Made by a program: the position numbers and the translations under genes
Assembly (NCBI GenBank): GCA_910589415.1
Contig: OU342631.1
Location: 19,158,001 to 19,222,000 of the forward strand
Length of the DNA stretch: 64,000 bases
Reading direction: 5' to 3'
Source of the DNA: Malachius bipustulatus
Taxonomy: Eukaryota; Arthropoda; Insecta; Coleoptera; Melyridae
The notes under the pieces: model-generated
Database searches by the model: none
What the model was told of the DNA's origin: nothing
The model's input: only the letters and a program-made list of their open reading frames with translations
Part shown: positions 47,461 through 59,490 of the stretch, piece by piece
Layout: each line of letters starts with the position of its first letter
Numbering within the stretch: position 1 is the first letter of the stretch

Positions 47461-48319
47461 GGCTATTAATACGCGAGTATGATGGTTAAGATACGAGCCG
47501 TAGGCGAGTGTCTTAACCATCATAAGAGCGTATTAATAGCCATTATCTGCGAGTTCCATACACTATTTTTTCTACGACCCTTTTTTATTTCATAGAAAAG
47601 ATTAAAAAATTATATATTTTAACAATGACCCATGTACAATTGCGGATCATTGAGTTTAAGATAGGTTGCTATTTGCTTACGCATATTAGGTACCAAATTC
47701 TCTCTTCGTTGCTAAGATTATTCTGCTGAGACATGTTTTAGTATCAAGTTTAAAGGGCACTACTCACTACTGCGTAATTTTTATTATGCGAAGGCGAAGT
47801 TCGAATTCCGAATTTTACGCTTCGATTTTGAGATTAATTAATAATTTTAATAACTGACAGCCATTAATTACGATATTGTATGACTGCGCAACGCGGGTCG
47901 CAGCGTTGCCGCTTTGAATACTATATCACGGAGCGCTACGAATAATATAATACTTTATCTTCCCATCTTTTACACGATATACCTACTTATCAAATTAATT
48001 AAGGTAACATAAAATCTTGATAAATTTTCTTTGAATGTTACTTATGTTCTAAATTAAATAAACGTTCAGAATTTATTTTCAGAAATACAGAACTTATTAT
48101 CACAAGGCAATTTTTGTCGTGAGTATGACAACTCTGTGACTTCGGTTGGCTTGCCGACCCGATCGTGAGCGAAAAGGAACCGATTCGATTGCAAATGCTC
48201 CTCTGCCATTGGAAAGCTTGACCAGTGCTTTAATGAAAATTTGTATCTTAATGAGACCCATTAAAGCACTGGTGATTCATATTTAATATGCATATTAAAA
48301 GTTGGGAGTAGAAAAAATA
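47461..48319. repeat. Copy 2 of the 811-bp dispersed repeat, with left hairpin
   Basis: Direct match to 15642-16452. This copy extends further left: GGCTATTAATACGC and GATGGTTAAGATAC pair with GTGTCTTAACCATC and GCGTATTAATAGCC, making a long hairpin at 47461-47541. The right end again has the ACCAGTGCTTTAAT hairpin near 48221-48275. Non-coding. Confidence 0.8.
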
Positions 48320-49449
48320 CACTTTAGAAAAAATTAGCCAAAAAATTTTGCTATGCTAATTTTTCCTGAAAATTTTCCTTAGAAATGCACCATGAGGTCT
48401 TCATAAATAAAATCGGTTACTTTCCAGAACACCATCTTCCTGATATGGACTGTAACTTTTGTCTCGTCGCTGATGTTATTCTACCGAATTTGTTTCCTAA
48501 AATGAAAAAAGTAAGCAGGAAAACTAAGGGAGAGGAAATTTGGGAAAAAAAAATTACCAAGAAGTGAATATTTTTATACAACTTTGTTAATTTAGTGGTG
48601 GCTTATCTGATTTGAATACGAAAATCGGTCTAGTTGTTGAAAAAATATAAATACTCATTGCCACATTATGAAATTCAATACTTTCTTTCTAATATTTAGA
48701 TTGAACCAGAAACTTAGATTTCTTTTTCGCCTTGTTAACTCAATTTTTACAAACATGATTCCACTTTACCTACTCGTTTGTAAATACAGTGCAAATAAAC
48801 AATTTTACCGCATATCTAAGCAAAAATAGTCTCTGTTTTCATTTAATTCCCAGACAAAACAGGGAAAATAATATGTTTTCATAAAACAGTGCAACGACTT
48901 ATCGATGAGGATGACACATAATAATTATTTAATCATAATAGTAAATAGTTGTTCCTATCTGAGAGAATCTCATGTCAGATAATAATATTTTCCATATTAT
49001 TATCATGTTTTCAGTGACTCCACCGAATATGAGAATCAGTTGGCCGGAGCTCGACTATTTCGGAAATTGCTTTCGGAATCATGAAAGGAAATCAAATTAG
49101 TTGCAGAGAGAGAAAAGATTAAAGCCGATTTAACAAAGTGGACTGCACTCTGGATAAAAGCTGGAACGTTCGCACCTGAGGCTCACTCGTCTATCGTCTA
49201 TACGACTAACGTTAGTGTTATCCTTGAAATCCTCGAATCCTGTGTGTTTGATCTAGGAGAGCAGCTGGCCGGATTTGAATTCATTTCGCTAAAATTAAAT
49301 TCGCAATTTTTTAAATTACAAATATTATTATTTATGTTACTGATTTTTATAATAAAAGTTTTATCAGATTATGTAGCTTTATTGTTAAAATGAGTTTCTT
49401 CAAAGATAAAAATGAGTTTAAATTTTTCTCTTCTTTCAAACTTTGCCAA

Positions 49450-51007
49450 CCACGAAAAAATGCAAATTTTTGGGACTTTTTTCACTTTTTGCTCTAAGAG
49501 TTCTAAGAGAACTATGCATTTTTCGACAAATGTAACATAATATTTTTTAAAGTTAATAAAATTTGTAACAATTTAAGTCAAACCGCATAGCTATATAAAC
49601 CCTATATAATCCCGGCTATATAAACCCTATAGCCGGGACCAAGCTTTGACCCTTAGAAATTTTTCATTTTTCTATAAATTATGACAAGTTCTTCAGGTTC
49701 GTGTTCTTCCTCAGCTTCCTCAAGATCGTCCTCGTCGTCGTATATCAAAATCAAGGCGACGTTATCGCATAATTTCCTTTAGAAGTTCAAGCATTCAACT
49801 AAATTCGAGACAAATCCATCACTGAAATCTGGCATTTTGATGTATTTTTGTAAATTTCAGCTTTGCTAGTGGTTTTTGATTAGTAAACAGGTTGAGATCC
49901 TTATCTATCCGATATCTTTCGAAGTTAAATGGAGTGACTTTTTAGACTATTAGATAACTCTTGTCCAGATTTATGGAAATAAATGGATAAATTTATAAAT
50001 AAATAAAGAAACCGAGCATTTGAGCCCAGCTTTCAGGCAAGTACACACCCCCTGCATCCCTTCTTACATTTGCAGCTATGATTTTTTAGAAGTTGTGGTG
50101 GAGTTGGCTTTTTATAAGTTGTTAGTGGGATGAAGCTGCAGGGGCTCATATCCCAACCCCACTAGGTAGGATCCTTCACCCCAGCCACTTTTGCACTTGG
50201 TGTAGGCGTGGAACGCATGGAAAAATCCAACTTCGGTGGTTGGGGCCAGATTAACATTTGAATTTGCCCCTGTCTTCACGAAGAGCTGGAACCTTACGTC
50301 GTGCAGTCTCCAAGTGGCTGGAACACCTCTGTAAAGAACCACCAGACACATTTCGCTAGCTTCCGCAATACTCTCTTGCATTGCATCTGTTAGGAGGAAG
50401 ATAACAGCCAGGTATATTAAATCATGTCTCCTCTGAAAGTTGATCCCATATTTCCCTTTCCCCTGTCAGAAAAGGAGGGGGGGTGTCAATCGAGTAAAGG
50501 CGTGAAGAAGCAGTTCAAATCCACTAGGCACTTTAAATTTTCCTCGGTTGAACCCACTAGTGATCGTCTCTCACTTCTGCCACGTGAACTTCTCTAAAAC
50601 CGCATCAAGTTGTGGATGGTAGAACCCAACCAACAGAGCAGAACAAGAGGTTCACGTCATCTCCAACCACAATCACATGATCGTAACTCGTGGTTTTCTC
50701 CAATATCAGTCTCTGTATTCGTTTCAATCCCTTTGAGAGAGGAGTCAAAAACAATTTCGCTGGAAAATATAGTCCTCACCCGCTCTGAAGATTTTGTACT
50801 CCGGAAAATGGACCATCTTTGAAGGGCCATAGCTTGATTCCTATAGGGTTTATAGAGCTGCGGTTGAACTTAAATTGTTTCAAATTTAATTAACTTTGAA
50901 AAAGTACCTACTTACTGAATTGTGTTTGTCGAAAAACACATAATTTATGACTTTTAGAGCAAAAAGTGAAAAAAAAAAATCCGAAAATTTCGCAGTTTTT
51001 CTTGTGG
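49450..51007. mobile_element. About 1.56-kb foldback element with unrelated interior
   Basis: The left arm (about 49450-49640: CACTTTTTGCTCTAAGAG, TTTTTCGACAAA, ACAATTTAAGTCAAACCGC, TATAAACCCTATA) is matched in inverse by the right arm (about 50826-51007: TATAGGGTTTATAGAG, GCGGTTGAACTTAAATTGT, TTTGTCGAAAAA, TTTTAGAGCAAAAAGTG). The interior includes the direct repeat at 49800-49990 and a minus-strand frame of 89 codons (50112-50381) that I cannot identify. Confidence 0.65.
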
Positions 51008-51414
51008 TGCGAAGCGAGCACAAGTTTTTCGAAGTTGCAAATTTGGATTCACACCACCCTAACTGATCCATATAACTTTCTTAAAAACCAGAACTAGGTA
51101 CGTCAAACTTTGTGATTTTAATGTCAATTTCTATTGTGCTATTAATTTTCCTCGAGTATTTTTGAATATTCTCTGAATATTCTCTGATAGTCTCTGAAAT
51201 TAGAGATTTTATTAATATTAAAAAAAAAACAAGAAATTTCTTGAGCTGATTTTTATTTTTATAATTTTTTATGATGAACCGCATGAAGAACTCTACTCTA
51301 TAACTCTACTATGAAGAACAGAACTCTAGAACTTCAGAATTTCTAAGCGCGGAAAGAGATCCAGAAAAATTGGATTCCAAATTGGGAAGAACAACCAAAC
51401 TTACGAGATACAGC

Positions 51415-51953
51415 GTAGAATAGGTTTGGGTTGGGCTGCTTTTGGAAAATTAAGAGAGGTGTTTAAGAGCAATATACCCATATGTCTGAAGAGAAAGGTG
51501 TATGAACAATGCGTGCCGCCGGTAATAACATATGGAGTAGAAACTCTCACATTAACAAAGAGGTCAGCAGATAATCTGAGAGTAGGCCAAAGGGCAATGG
51601 AGAGAGTCATTCTGGGCATCACTAGAGGAGAACGAATATCCATGACATCATCAGACAAAGGACGAAAGTTGAACATATGGTTGAGTACATAGCAAAGATA
51701 AAATGAAGATGGGCGCGGGTCATGTGGCGAGAACATCAAACGACAGGTGGACTAAACGAATATCAGAATGGCGACCACGAGAAGACAAACGAATTAGAGG
51801 TAGACCACCTATACGCTGGAGTGATGATATAAGGAGAATTGCTGGAAACTGGATAATGGCGGCCCAGAACCGAGAGACATAGGGGAATTTAAAGGAGGCC
51901 TATGTCTAGCAGTGGACAATGACGGCTACAGGATGATGATGGATGATGAGTAA
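51415..51953 (+). pseudogene. RTE-like LINE, 3' fragment
   Basis: RIGLGWAAFGKLREVFKS, KRKVYEQCVPPVITYG and LTKRSADNLRVGQRAMER are the C-terminal part of a very common insect endonuclease-reverse transcriptase family. After a break the other frames continue with MWREHQTT and the end EAYV*QQW-like region. The copy finishes in an ATGATGATGG-type short tandem, as 3' ends of RTE-like elements often do. It begins just after the fold upstream, so the 5' part is missing. Confidence 0.75.
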
Positions 51954-52005
51954 CTGTCATTACTAAATAAACAATTTCGGAGAAGGGGCAAGCAGAAACT
52001 TATAT

Positions 52006-52940
52006 TTGGAGGAAAATTCTGTTTGCCGCATCTTCGTCAGGGAAAACATTCCTCCAAACGTAAGTTTGTACTTACCGAAACTGGGAAGATCCTTTCCTCT
52101 TGGGTCTACCGCAACCGTCTTCCAGGCGGAGATTTATGCTATCCTGCAAGCAGCTAGATTGGAGCAGATAACAGAAGCCAGGGAACGGACGATATACATA
52201 TGCACGGATAGTCAGGCCGCCGCGAAAGCGCTGGGCACACACGGAACCAGCTCCCCACTGGTCCAGGACTATGCCGAGGCGCTGAACAGACTGGCGGACA
52301 GAAAATCAGTGCATCTCGTATGGGTTCCTGCACACTCAGGTGTACCAGGCAATGAGCTAGCAGATTACTACGCGAAGTTCGGGACCAGGGAAACCTTTTG
52401 TGGACCAGAGCCCGTACTGTGTCTGACCAAAAATCTTCTCAAAGAATCTATAAAAGAATGGACTCGCAAGGGTTTAGAGAACCACTGGGAAACAGCACCA
52501 GGCTGCAGACAGGCCAGACTGTTTCTGGCCGGCCAGATCGGAAACAGATGGACCAGCATGTCCAAAATAAACCGGAAAGAACTCAGACTACTAGTCAGGG
52601 TTCTCACCGGTCACAGCAGTCTGAACAGACACCTACAATAAGTTATGGGGATCACTCGGGACCCGGTCTGTCCTAAATGCGGAATGGATGACGAGGACTC
52701 CCACCATTATGTAGGCGTATGCGAGGTATATAGCAACCTCAGGCTCAACATCTTTGGGTCTGAGGAGCTACAAGAGGAAGAAATGAAACTCCTCTCATAC
52801 AATAATCTTCTGGCCTTTATCAAAAGGTCGGGGAGGTTCGAGTAGGAGTTTCACCATGGTTCGGGTACGGCGAAAAGGGCCCTCGGTGGCCTAGTCGCTT
52901 GGGGTGCACCACCCCAACCCACCATACTACTACTACTTGT
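52006..52940 (+). pseudogene. LINE with RNase H domain (I/LOA/R1-group), 3' part
   Basis: An RNase H domain is visible: FQAEIYAILQAARLE (catalytic Glu), ICTDSQAAAKAL (Asp), then VWVPAHSGVPGNELAD (His and final Asp). The first catalytic Asp region is absent, so the domain is truncated. After RWTSMSKINRKELRLLVRVL comes an in-frame TAA (52639-52641), then the family's C-terminal knuckle CPKC ... HHYVGVC in the same frame, ending near 52845. A CTACTACTACTTG tail at about 52926-52938 looks like the 3' repeat of such elements. Inactive. Confidence 0.85.
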
Positions 52941-53239
52941 ACTTGCCGTTTCTTCGAAATTGTTTTCTTTTAGTAATGTCAGTTACTGCACATTATTTAG
53001 GTCATGTGGTATAGATTTACATCGTCTGGTCATAAGAAATGCTATCTCAACGGACTGAATAATGACGTCGAATTTTCTTGTCCCTTCACTAATATAAACA
53101 TATTCTGGAATTCTGGAATCAAGGAATTCTGGATATTAACTGGAATTATTGTTTGTTTGTTTTTTCAGCCTATAGAAATATTAGGAGGTAATAACATGCG
53201 CAGACAAGTTAGACTGTTCTAGCTTGTTGTTTGGACGGA

Positions 53240-53400
53240 AGCAAGCTGACCAACATGATCAAGCTGAACCGGAAGGACCTTAGATTACTTATAGTTGAAG
53301 TCCTCACAGCCTGAACACGCACGCACAACTCGTGTGATTGGGAGGGGGGTTACTCAGTTTTACTCAGATGTGAAACTGATTACAAGGACTCTTATCACAG
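53240..53400 (+). pseudogene. Second, more degraded tail of the RNase H LINE
   Basis: KLTNMIKLNRKDLRLLIVEVL repeats the start of the C-terminal block at about 52550-52610 (SMSKINRKELRLLVRVL), then AGTGTGATT-like and ACAAGGACTCTTATCAC sequence follows the knuckle region. Frames are broken. Confidence 0.65.
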
Positions 53401-54639
53401 AAATGAGAAAGACGCCCAGTTTACGATCCTGAAGAATCAAAAGCAAGATTAATAAGAGAGCTAAAATTATGCATCTGCGTTCAAACAATTGTCAATATAA
53501 TCTTAGAGGAATCTTTTTCGTCTGAGTCTGCGAGTTGCTTGATAGATAAGTCTTAGATAAAAATTGATCGGGAATATAATTAGGGCGATGGTTCCGTTTA
53601 CTTTCCCGTATATTTTCGATTTGTCGTTAAAAATCGGTTTCTGGTACAACAGGTTAGGTACAATAACAAACAACGTATAAAATAATCTCGAAGAGTAATA
53701 CTTAATAATAATAATTTGTAAAAACACTGGTCGGCAATCTTTCTAAATGCGCTTCTAATTGAGTTTCTTTGCAGGCAGGCGCCAATAAAATGATCACAGA
53801 TGAGATCATAAATGCGATCGTGTCTGGAATACAAACAGTTCATAATGCAGATGTCACCCAGTTGTTTACCGAATGCGATTTCGCTACTCATGGCAAACAA
53901 GTGCAGATTCTCACAAGTCACGGTAAATTTCTAAATTTGCGTTAATTCGAGGCGTATTAAACTACATTAAGTAGGCGTAACTTAGCGTGAGAAATACTCC
54001 TACGCTAAACAGATTCATCTGAACGTACCTAACATGAACTTTGTACCCTCTTATTGCCTTAATTTTCACCTATTCAAATGTTTCGCTACATAATACATAG
54101 GTGCATGGTTAGATTTTTGGAACGCAATTTTCAAGAGTCATCATCAAATAAATAGATTCATTATTTACCTACATTTAAATAGGCACAATCGGAACAGGTT
54201 TTACTTTTAACATAAGTTAGGTAAATAATACACAAACAATATTTCTCAGGAATTTTATTTTTAACTGGAGTGGCTCTCTCGTCTATTATTACTCGTAAAT
54301 TATTGAATCCATCCATTGATAAAGATATGCAAGCTTTGATTATCTGTCTTGTATTATTATGACTCACTCCTATAAGGAGCTATTTAATTCAATGAAACAA
54401 ATCTGTACCCATTAGTGATGATGATAGTTGACCTGTCACTGTGTCCCCATTGCGTTTTGTTTATGAATAATAAATAAGCTTGTCTTTATTATTAGACTTA
54501 TGAACGATGTCTCTTGCAGCCCAATTTCATCAAGGTTCATTCAAGAGAGATTAGTTACTTTCAATCGATTTCAATCGGGATTTTAGTCCCTAACACTGAA
54601 TCCGTTAAACTTATTGTATCCTTTTATGAACTGGATCAA
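53401..54639. other. Non-coding apart from the orphan exon
   Basis: AT-rich with no repeat ends recognised. Minus-strand frames of 60-107 codons near 53503-53921 overlap the exon candidate and look like shadows. Confidence 0.35.
53775..53922 (+). CDS. Orphan internal exon candidate
   Basis: An open frame of about 49 codons is bounded by an acceptor (polypyrimidine TTGAGTTTCTTTGCAG) and a donor (CACG|GTAAAT). It reads NKMITDEIINAIVSGIQT, then ADVTQLFTECDFATHGKQ. Composition is amphipathic and unlike surrounding repeats. CAG at 53776-53778 could instead be the acceptor, starting at 53779. I found no adjoining exons and no family. It may belong to a gene with long introns or be chance. Confidence 0.3.
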
Positions 54640-54905
54640 TTAGAATGATACCTGGATACATTTAAAATGAACTAAACCCGGATTCATTTAGAATAAACCA
54701 ACTTGTCTGGTGCTGGTATAAACTGGGCTGACTTGGTTTGGTACAAAATGAACTAACCTGGTTTGATCAAAAATTAGCTTAATCGATACACTGACTTGGA
54801 TCTATTTAAAATGAGCTGACCTGGATCAATTTGGAATGAACTAAGTAGTTGGCTGGTGTAAAATGAGTTGACTTGCTTCGATAGGAAATATGCTAAGTTA
54901 CTACA
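54640..54905. repeat. Degenerate tandem repeat, left of the R1-like remnant
   Basis: Units of roughly 25-50 bp vary around AAAATGAACTGACCTGG followed by TTCATTT-like sequence (for example AAAATGAACTAACCTGG, AAAATGAGCTGACCTGG). The same unit type resumes at 56640-56830 on the other side of the LINE remnant. Confidence 0.6.
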
Positions 54906-54954
54906 CGTTTGGAATAAGTTCATTTTGCACGATTTCTTTTGGAGGTAAATTCAC

Positions 54955-56230
54955 CATGGAAGCCCTGGGTGGTTCTTCTCTTTTAAAGTAGTGTCAGACT
55001 CCAACCCCCTTCCTCCATTCTTCTGGAAAGCATTTTGAACACTTTACTTGTCAATTTCCTCCCGGCCCCTTGTACTCTTATCAGAGTACTCACGAATTCT
55101 GAAATTACTCTCCATCTGGATTCAATCATCCATTTCAACATGTTGTCTGTGGTAATGCCTTATACAGGTTTTTCTCCATTTCCCCCCTCTGGCTATCACA
55201 TCTTCCGCAGTCAAAGAATGTGGTGTGGTGTAACCATATCTCTGCAGTTACGCAACCATCGTCCACGGCTCTCCCTATCCTCCTGATGTAGAAACCGAAT
55301 GACCCGTGTCTTGTTAGCAATTGGGTGCTGTAACAAAGCTTCTTCACTTTTTCTACTATCCGTCGACAACCTCCCTCTTGATCTTACTCTTAGCCTTTTT
55401 TCTCTTCACTTCGCTTCTTAGTCGGAAACCCTCCAGTAAATGGTGACTATTGAAGGTATACCCTTCAATTGACAGTACTTGTGCTACCACCTGGTAATGG
55501 CACGTGAACACGGTTCTGTACCTTGAAGAATTAGGTACTGCTTCTGTAGTAGGTTCAGCATCTGGCAATGTTTAATCTGTATTGCTCCATTCAAAATCGA
55601 CGTTGCATATACAGTATGGAGTCGATTGCACTACCAAGACATTTTTTTGGTTGGTTTGTCGGCTCACCTGCTCCGAGATGAGACAAGGTAAGGTCTCCAT
55701 GATCTGCAATATCATATCGATTCCATCTGCTGGCCGAAAATCATCTTCTGATCCACTGTTACACCTAGGTTGTACTTAAAAGTCTATAATGATTCCAAGT
55801 CACATCAACTTTCTTTCTCGAGCCCGTGAACCCCATGGTCGCGGTCTTTTGTGGAACCAGGCTTAATTTTCTGCTCACCAAACACTCTCTCACACGGTTG
55901 ATGGGGTTCAGTGATAAAATTTCTCTATCCATGTACTGGTCCCACCGTCGGAGCGGTGGTTCAACCACAAAGTCGTCCGCAAAAACCGCGTATCCTATTC
56001 CGTGGTACACGACGAGCCCGAGAATATTTGATATTTGTCCCCCCTGATTGGTAAAGACCCAGACAGTGGAGTCTTCTTTGTTGTACTGCATGGCACTCGA
56101 CCAGGAGATGTAAATATTGGAGTTTCGTCCCTCTCCATGCAGAATCTAAAGGTTTGGTCGTTTTTTAGACCAATCTTGCCCACAAGTCTACAAGTGGGAA
56201 AACCTGATAGCATTCTCAAACCATGCATTT
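54955..56230 (-). pseudogene. R1-like LINE remnant
   Basis: Read on the minus strand across many breaks: TFRFCMERDETPIFTSPGRVP (RT thumb side of the QG-S box, altered), then YAVFADDFVV (the YADD catalytic box as FADD), KTATMGFTGSRKKVD, later LLTRHGSFGFYIRRIGRA and a DSQRGEMEKNL-type end. The phrase LLTGHG-FG-YL-RIGRA followed by a knuckle is typical of R1-group elements. There are multiple stops and shifts, so it is inactive. It sits inside a degenerate tandem repeat. Confidence 0.7.
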
Positions 56231-56639
56231 TTGTTCAGTTTGATGCAAGTTTAGAATCTTTGTTGGTTATATTTCCCAAGCATTAATTTGACCTGTCTTT
56301 ATTCTGGGAGGTCTTTTTAGAGGTTTTCTTTTTGGATTTCCTCTTCTTTCTTTATTTTGTCCAGTGAGAGATTGCGCGTGACTGGTGTTTTTCTACTGCT
56401 CAATTTGGGATCTTCAGAATAATTTATCTATCTAGATGGCCTTCCTCATGTAGAGGAACACTGATATCGGGCCAACGTCTCCTTGATGTGACTCCATAGT
56501 GTTGGATACGTTTTTGACCAATATAGTTAATTATAATACGTTCAGGTCCTATGGCTTTTATTTCGCTGTCCGGTCAACTCTCCGGTCAACTTCTCACTCT
56601 GTAGTCCTGGACTCGGACTCATTGGATCTTCACTAACGT

Positions 56640-56830
56640 AAAAAAACCCAGATCTGGATCTATTTAAGTGTAAACTTAACTGATTTGGTTCGATAGAAAA
56701 TGAACCTTTTAGTTTCTTGGCTCAATATTTTGAAATGATCTGACTTATGTTCAAAAAGACTCATTCCGGAATCTGACTGAGAACGTTTTACTCGGGTAAA
56801 TTTAAAAAGAAGTGACTCATTCTACAGGGT
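56640..56830. repeat. Degenerate tandem repeat, right of the R1-like remnant
   Basis: GATCTGGATCTATTTAAGTG, GATTTGGTTCGATAGAAAAT and ATGATCTGACTTATGTTC resemble the units at 54640-54905. Confidence 0.5.
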
Positions 56831-58729
56831 TAATTATTATTAAAATGACAGAGCCATTAAAGTTTTACAGGAGAAAATTTATATTGCAAGTTATAAAAAT
56901 TATGCAAATATGTAAAGGATGTAAAAGGACAGATGTCTTTTAGTAAAAAAGTTTTATAACAATGACAAAGTAGAAGGACTTGAAGCATAAGTGAAATAGA
57001 CAAGTGGGAGTTATCATCTGCACGAAAGGGAGAAACAGGAGCAGATTCATCAGCAACATATAAACATGTGCGGTATAATTAGAACATTATCCAGCCATCC
57101 ATCTTTAATGCGATGCGATCCCGAAACGCCAGAAGAGCAAAGGGTTCCCGCAATTACGCCCATCGCGATTGTTACGCGAGCTCTCCGCAGTTAACCGCAC
57201 AATATAAATATTTTTAAAGCACAAAGACAAAACTTAGATGGAATATCTCGACTCCTCCCTCTCCATTAGAAACCCCTTTAACGATGTAAATGCGTAGCCC
57301 CCGGCTGACGGGTAGCTTTCAACCCCCGATGTCGATCTACCTACTCCCGACATCAAACGAATTTATGTAGATCTCCAGTTAAGAAAATAAAAACTCTAAA
57401 ACAGTGCTCAATTTGAATTCTACATGTAAAGAAAACCAAAATATCTACTCAGTCGAAGGTAAATAACGGTGAGGACTTTTGAAACGGCTCGATTAGCATC
57501 AGTTCTCACAACTCGGAATATGTTTACTGGGGAGATGAAAAAACAAACTCCTGAATGCAGACTTTTTGAATCATGACGTCTATTAATTCTTTATACGTTA
57601 ACTTATTCCCGTAATCGTTTAAAAAATTGTTTAGTAAAATGATGAAACAAACGACTACCCCCTTTTTTAGAAAATAGCTTGGCAATAAAAAATCGATCTA
57701 GAACTAACAGTACTAGTACTAGCGAGCACCTATAAAAATGATTAACTTCGTATAAGTCATATGGTTAAGGATTTTTATCTACCACTATAATCAAATATAT
57801 GAAAACAATGCGGGAAATAATAGTTAATTTAGTAGATTATCAGTAATTAAGCCTCACATAGAAGCAGCTGTGAATTATTTTCAACATCTAACATCACACA
57901 GTAGGAAGTCATAACTATACCATTGACATTACACGACATGGAATGGACACAATTGATGAATTTACTCAATCGTTATCTTGTATTGGATTTATTACACACG
58001 CGGTATATATTTATTAAAATATTACAGAATAAAACAAAAATATTCCCTGAAAATTGATACATTTTTTATTAAAAAAAATGTTTTTTCTGTTTTAAACGAA
58101 AATTTTGAAAACAGTCTCGAAGTAAGACATCAAGCATCGAACTTTGTTCATCAAAACTTGGAAAAAAAATTATTTGGAAAACGGGGGTACGAAAACCGCA
58201 GAGTGAATTTGCACGGCTTCACATAAATCACACGGTAAAACAATTTTTGAGCGTTTTTTTGAGTTTAGGTACAATAAATCAGAAAAATAAAAGATAGGGC
58301 GGCTGACATGCGAAAACAAAAAGGAAATCCTTCGGGAATATCAAAAGTTATCCCCAATCAAAATGAGGCAAAATTTGGGGTGCGACTTTTTCATTTTTGC
58401 GTAGTGTCATCACAATAAATTGCTACCTTAACATAGCTTGAGAATTTAAGATAAATAAGGAGACCCTTGTATGGATCCTTGCAGGACGCCACTTGTTCTG
58501 ACTGTGATGTCTCGATCCAAGTTACAATTTGAATAAAAAATTTGTGTTTGATCTTTGAAATATACTTGATTGCTACTTACATTCATTCCTTGAAGGCATT
58601 AGTAACCTTCGAAATAGGAAAAAATACCTTCCTTTCAGAAGTCTTTGCGTCTTTTGCGGGGTATAGTATATGTTCTGATGATGTCATAATGAACTTCATA
58701 AGTTACCTCTTCTTTCGTTAATTCCGCCA
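56831..58729. other. Intergenic, nothing recognised
   Basis: A GC-richer island at about 57110-57200 (GCGATGCGATCCCGAAACGC, GCGATTGTTACGCGAGC) stands out from AT-rich surroundings and could be a conserved non-coding site; no gene call can be supported. Confidence 0.35.
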
Positions 58730-58998
58730 TGAGCCGTTGTTTCTGGAAAAATAACCAATTTTTTTATACATAAAAAGAGGGAGCAACTGTCTTAATGGTG
58801 TAGGTAAGACACAGTCCTTCCACTTTGGTAATTTTGGCTTCGAGATCGAGCTCATATAGCCATAGACACAATTATAGAGAAATAAATAGTTTTTAAACGA
58901 ACACAAACAATCATGCCGAGCTGGGATTCGAACCTCAGACAGTGGCAGCGTCACAGGCTTCAGTCCGTGACCTAAACCGCTGCGCTACCGCGTGCGCT
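58730..58998 (-). mobile_element. tRNA-derived SINE
   Basis: On the minus strand the head GCGGTAGCGCAGCGGTTTAG contains box A and GAGGTTCGAATCCCAGCTC box B, about 80 bp in all, with an anticodon-arm-like TCACGG ... CCTGTGA. The long insert before box B suggests a Ser- or Leu-type tRNA ancestor. A non-tRNA body runs leftward to about 58730. No A-tail or duplication was confirmed. Confidence 0.65.
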
Positions 58999-59034
58999 AA
59001 TAACCCGAAATATTAAGAAAAGAAGAAAATTGGT

Positions 59035-59490
59035 GTACAAAAGCGGTAAATTTCAAACGACACACTCACAAACGAAAAATCATAGACGAAACTTGGACGA
59101 CTTAGACCACACTTACAATGGAACTCCAATAAGACGACAAACTCCAGACGAAAGACTCCAGTTGATATTATCTAGACGACAGTCTTTAGATAGATGTCAA
59201 GCTTCAAATGAAAAATCCTAGATGACTAGGCAAACTTGAGGTAAAGCTTTTTAAAAGTGAGCTTTTAGACGAAACTTTCTAACTAATTAATTTAGGGTGG
59301 CATACTCTATAGGCGACAAAATTAAGATACAAACACCAGATGGAAAACATCAACGACAGTTTCTAGACAATAAAGATGATGGACCACTCCAGAATCAAAC
59401 TTCGGATCAAAAATATAAATCGACAACTCCAGACGGTAAACTTAAGACAGAAAAAGCAAGATGACAAACTTCAGAGGAGAAATTCAAGAT
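59035..59490. repeat. Degenerate minisatellite, about 13-bp unit
   Basis: Variations of AGACGACAAACTCC recur throughout (GACGACAAACTCCAGACG, AGACGAAAGACTCC, TCCAGACGGTAAAC, AGATGACAAACTTC). The units are heavily diverged. Confidence 0.65.

Noticed and set aside
58916..58998. Functional tRNA gene
   Set aside because: Box A and B are present but the acceptor ends do not pair and the body continues as a SINE.
59035..59490. CRISPR-like array
   Set aside because: Units are short, diverged and without unique spacers, in a eukaryotic context; it is a decayed minisatellite.
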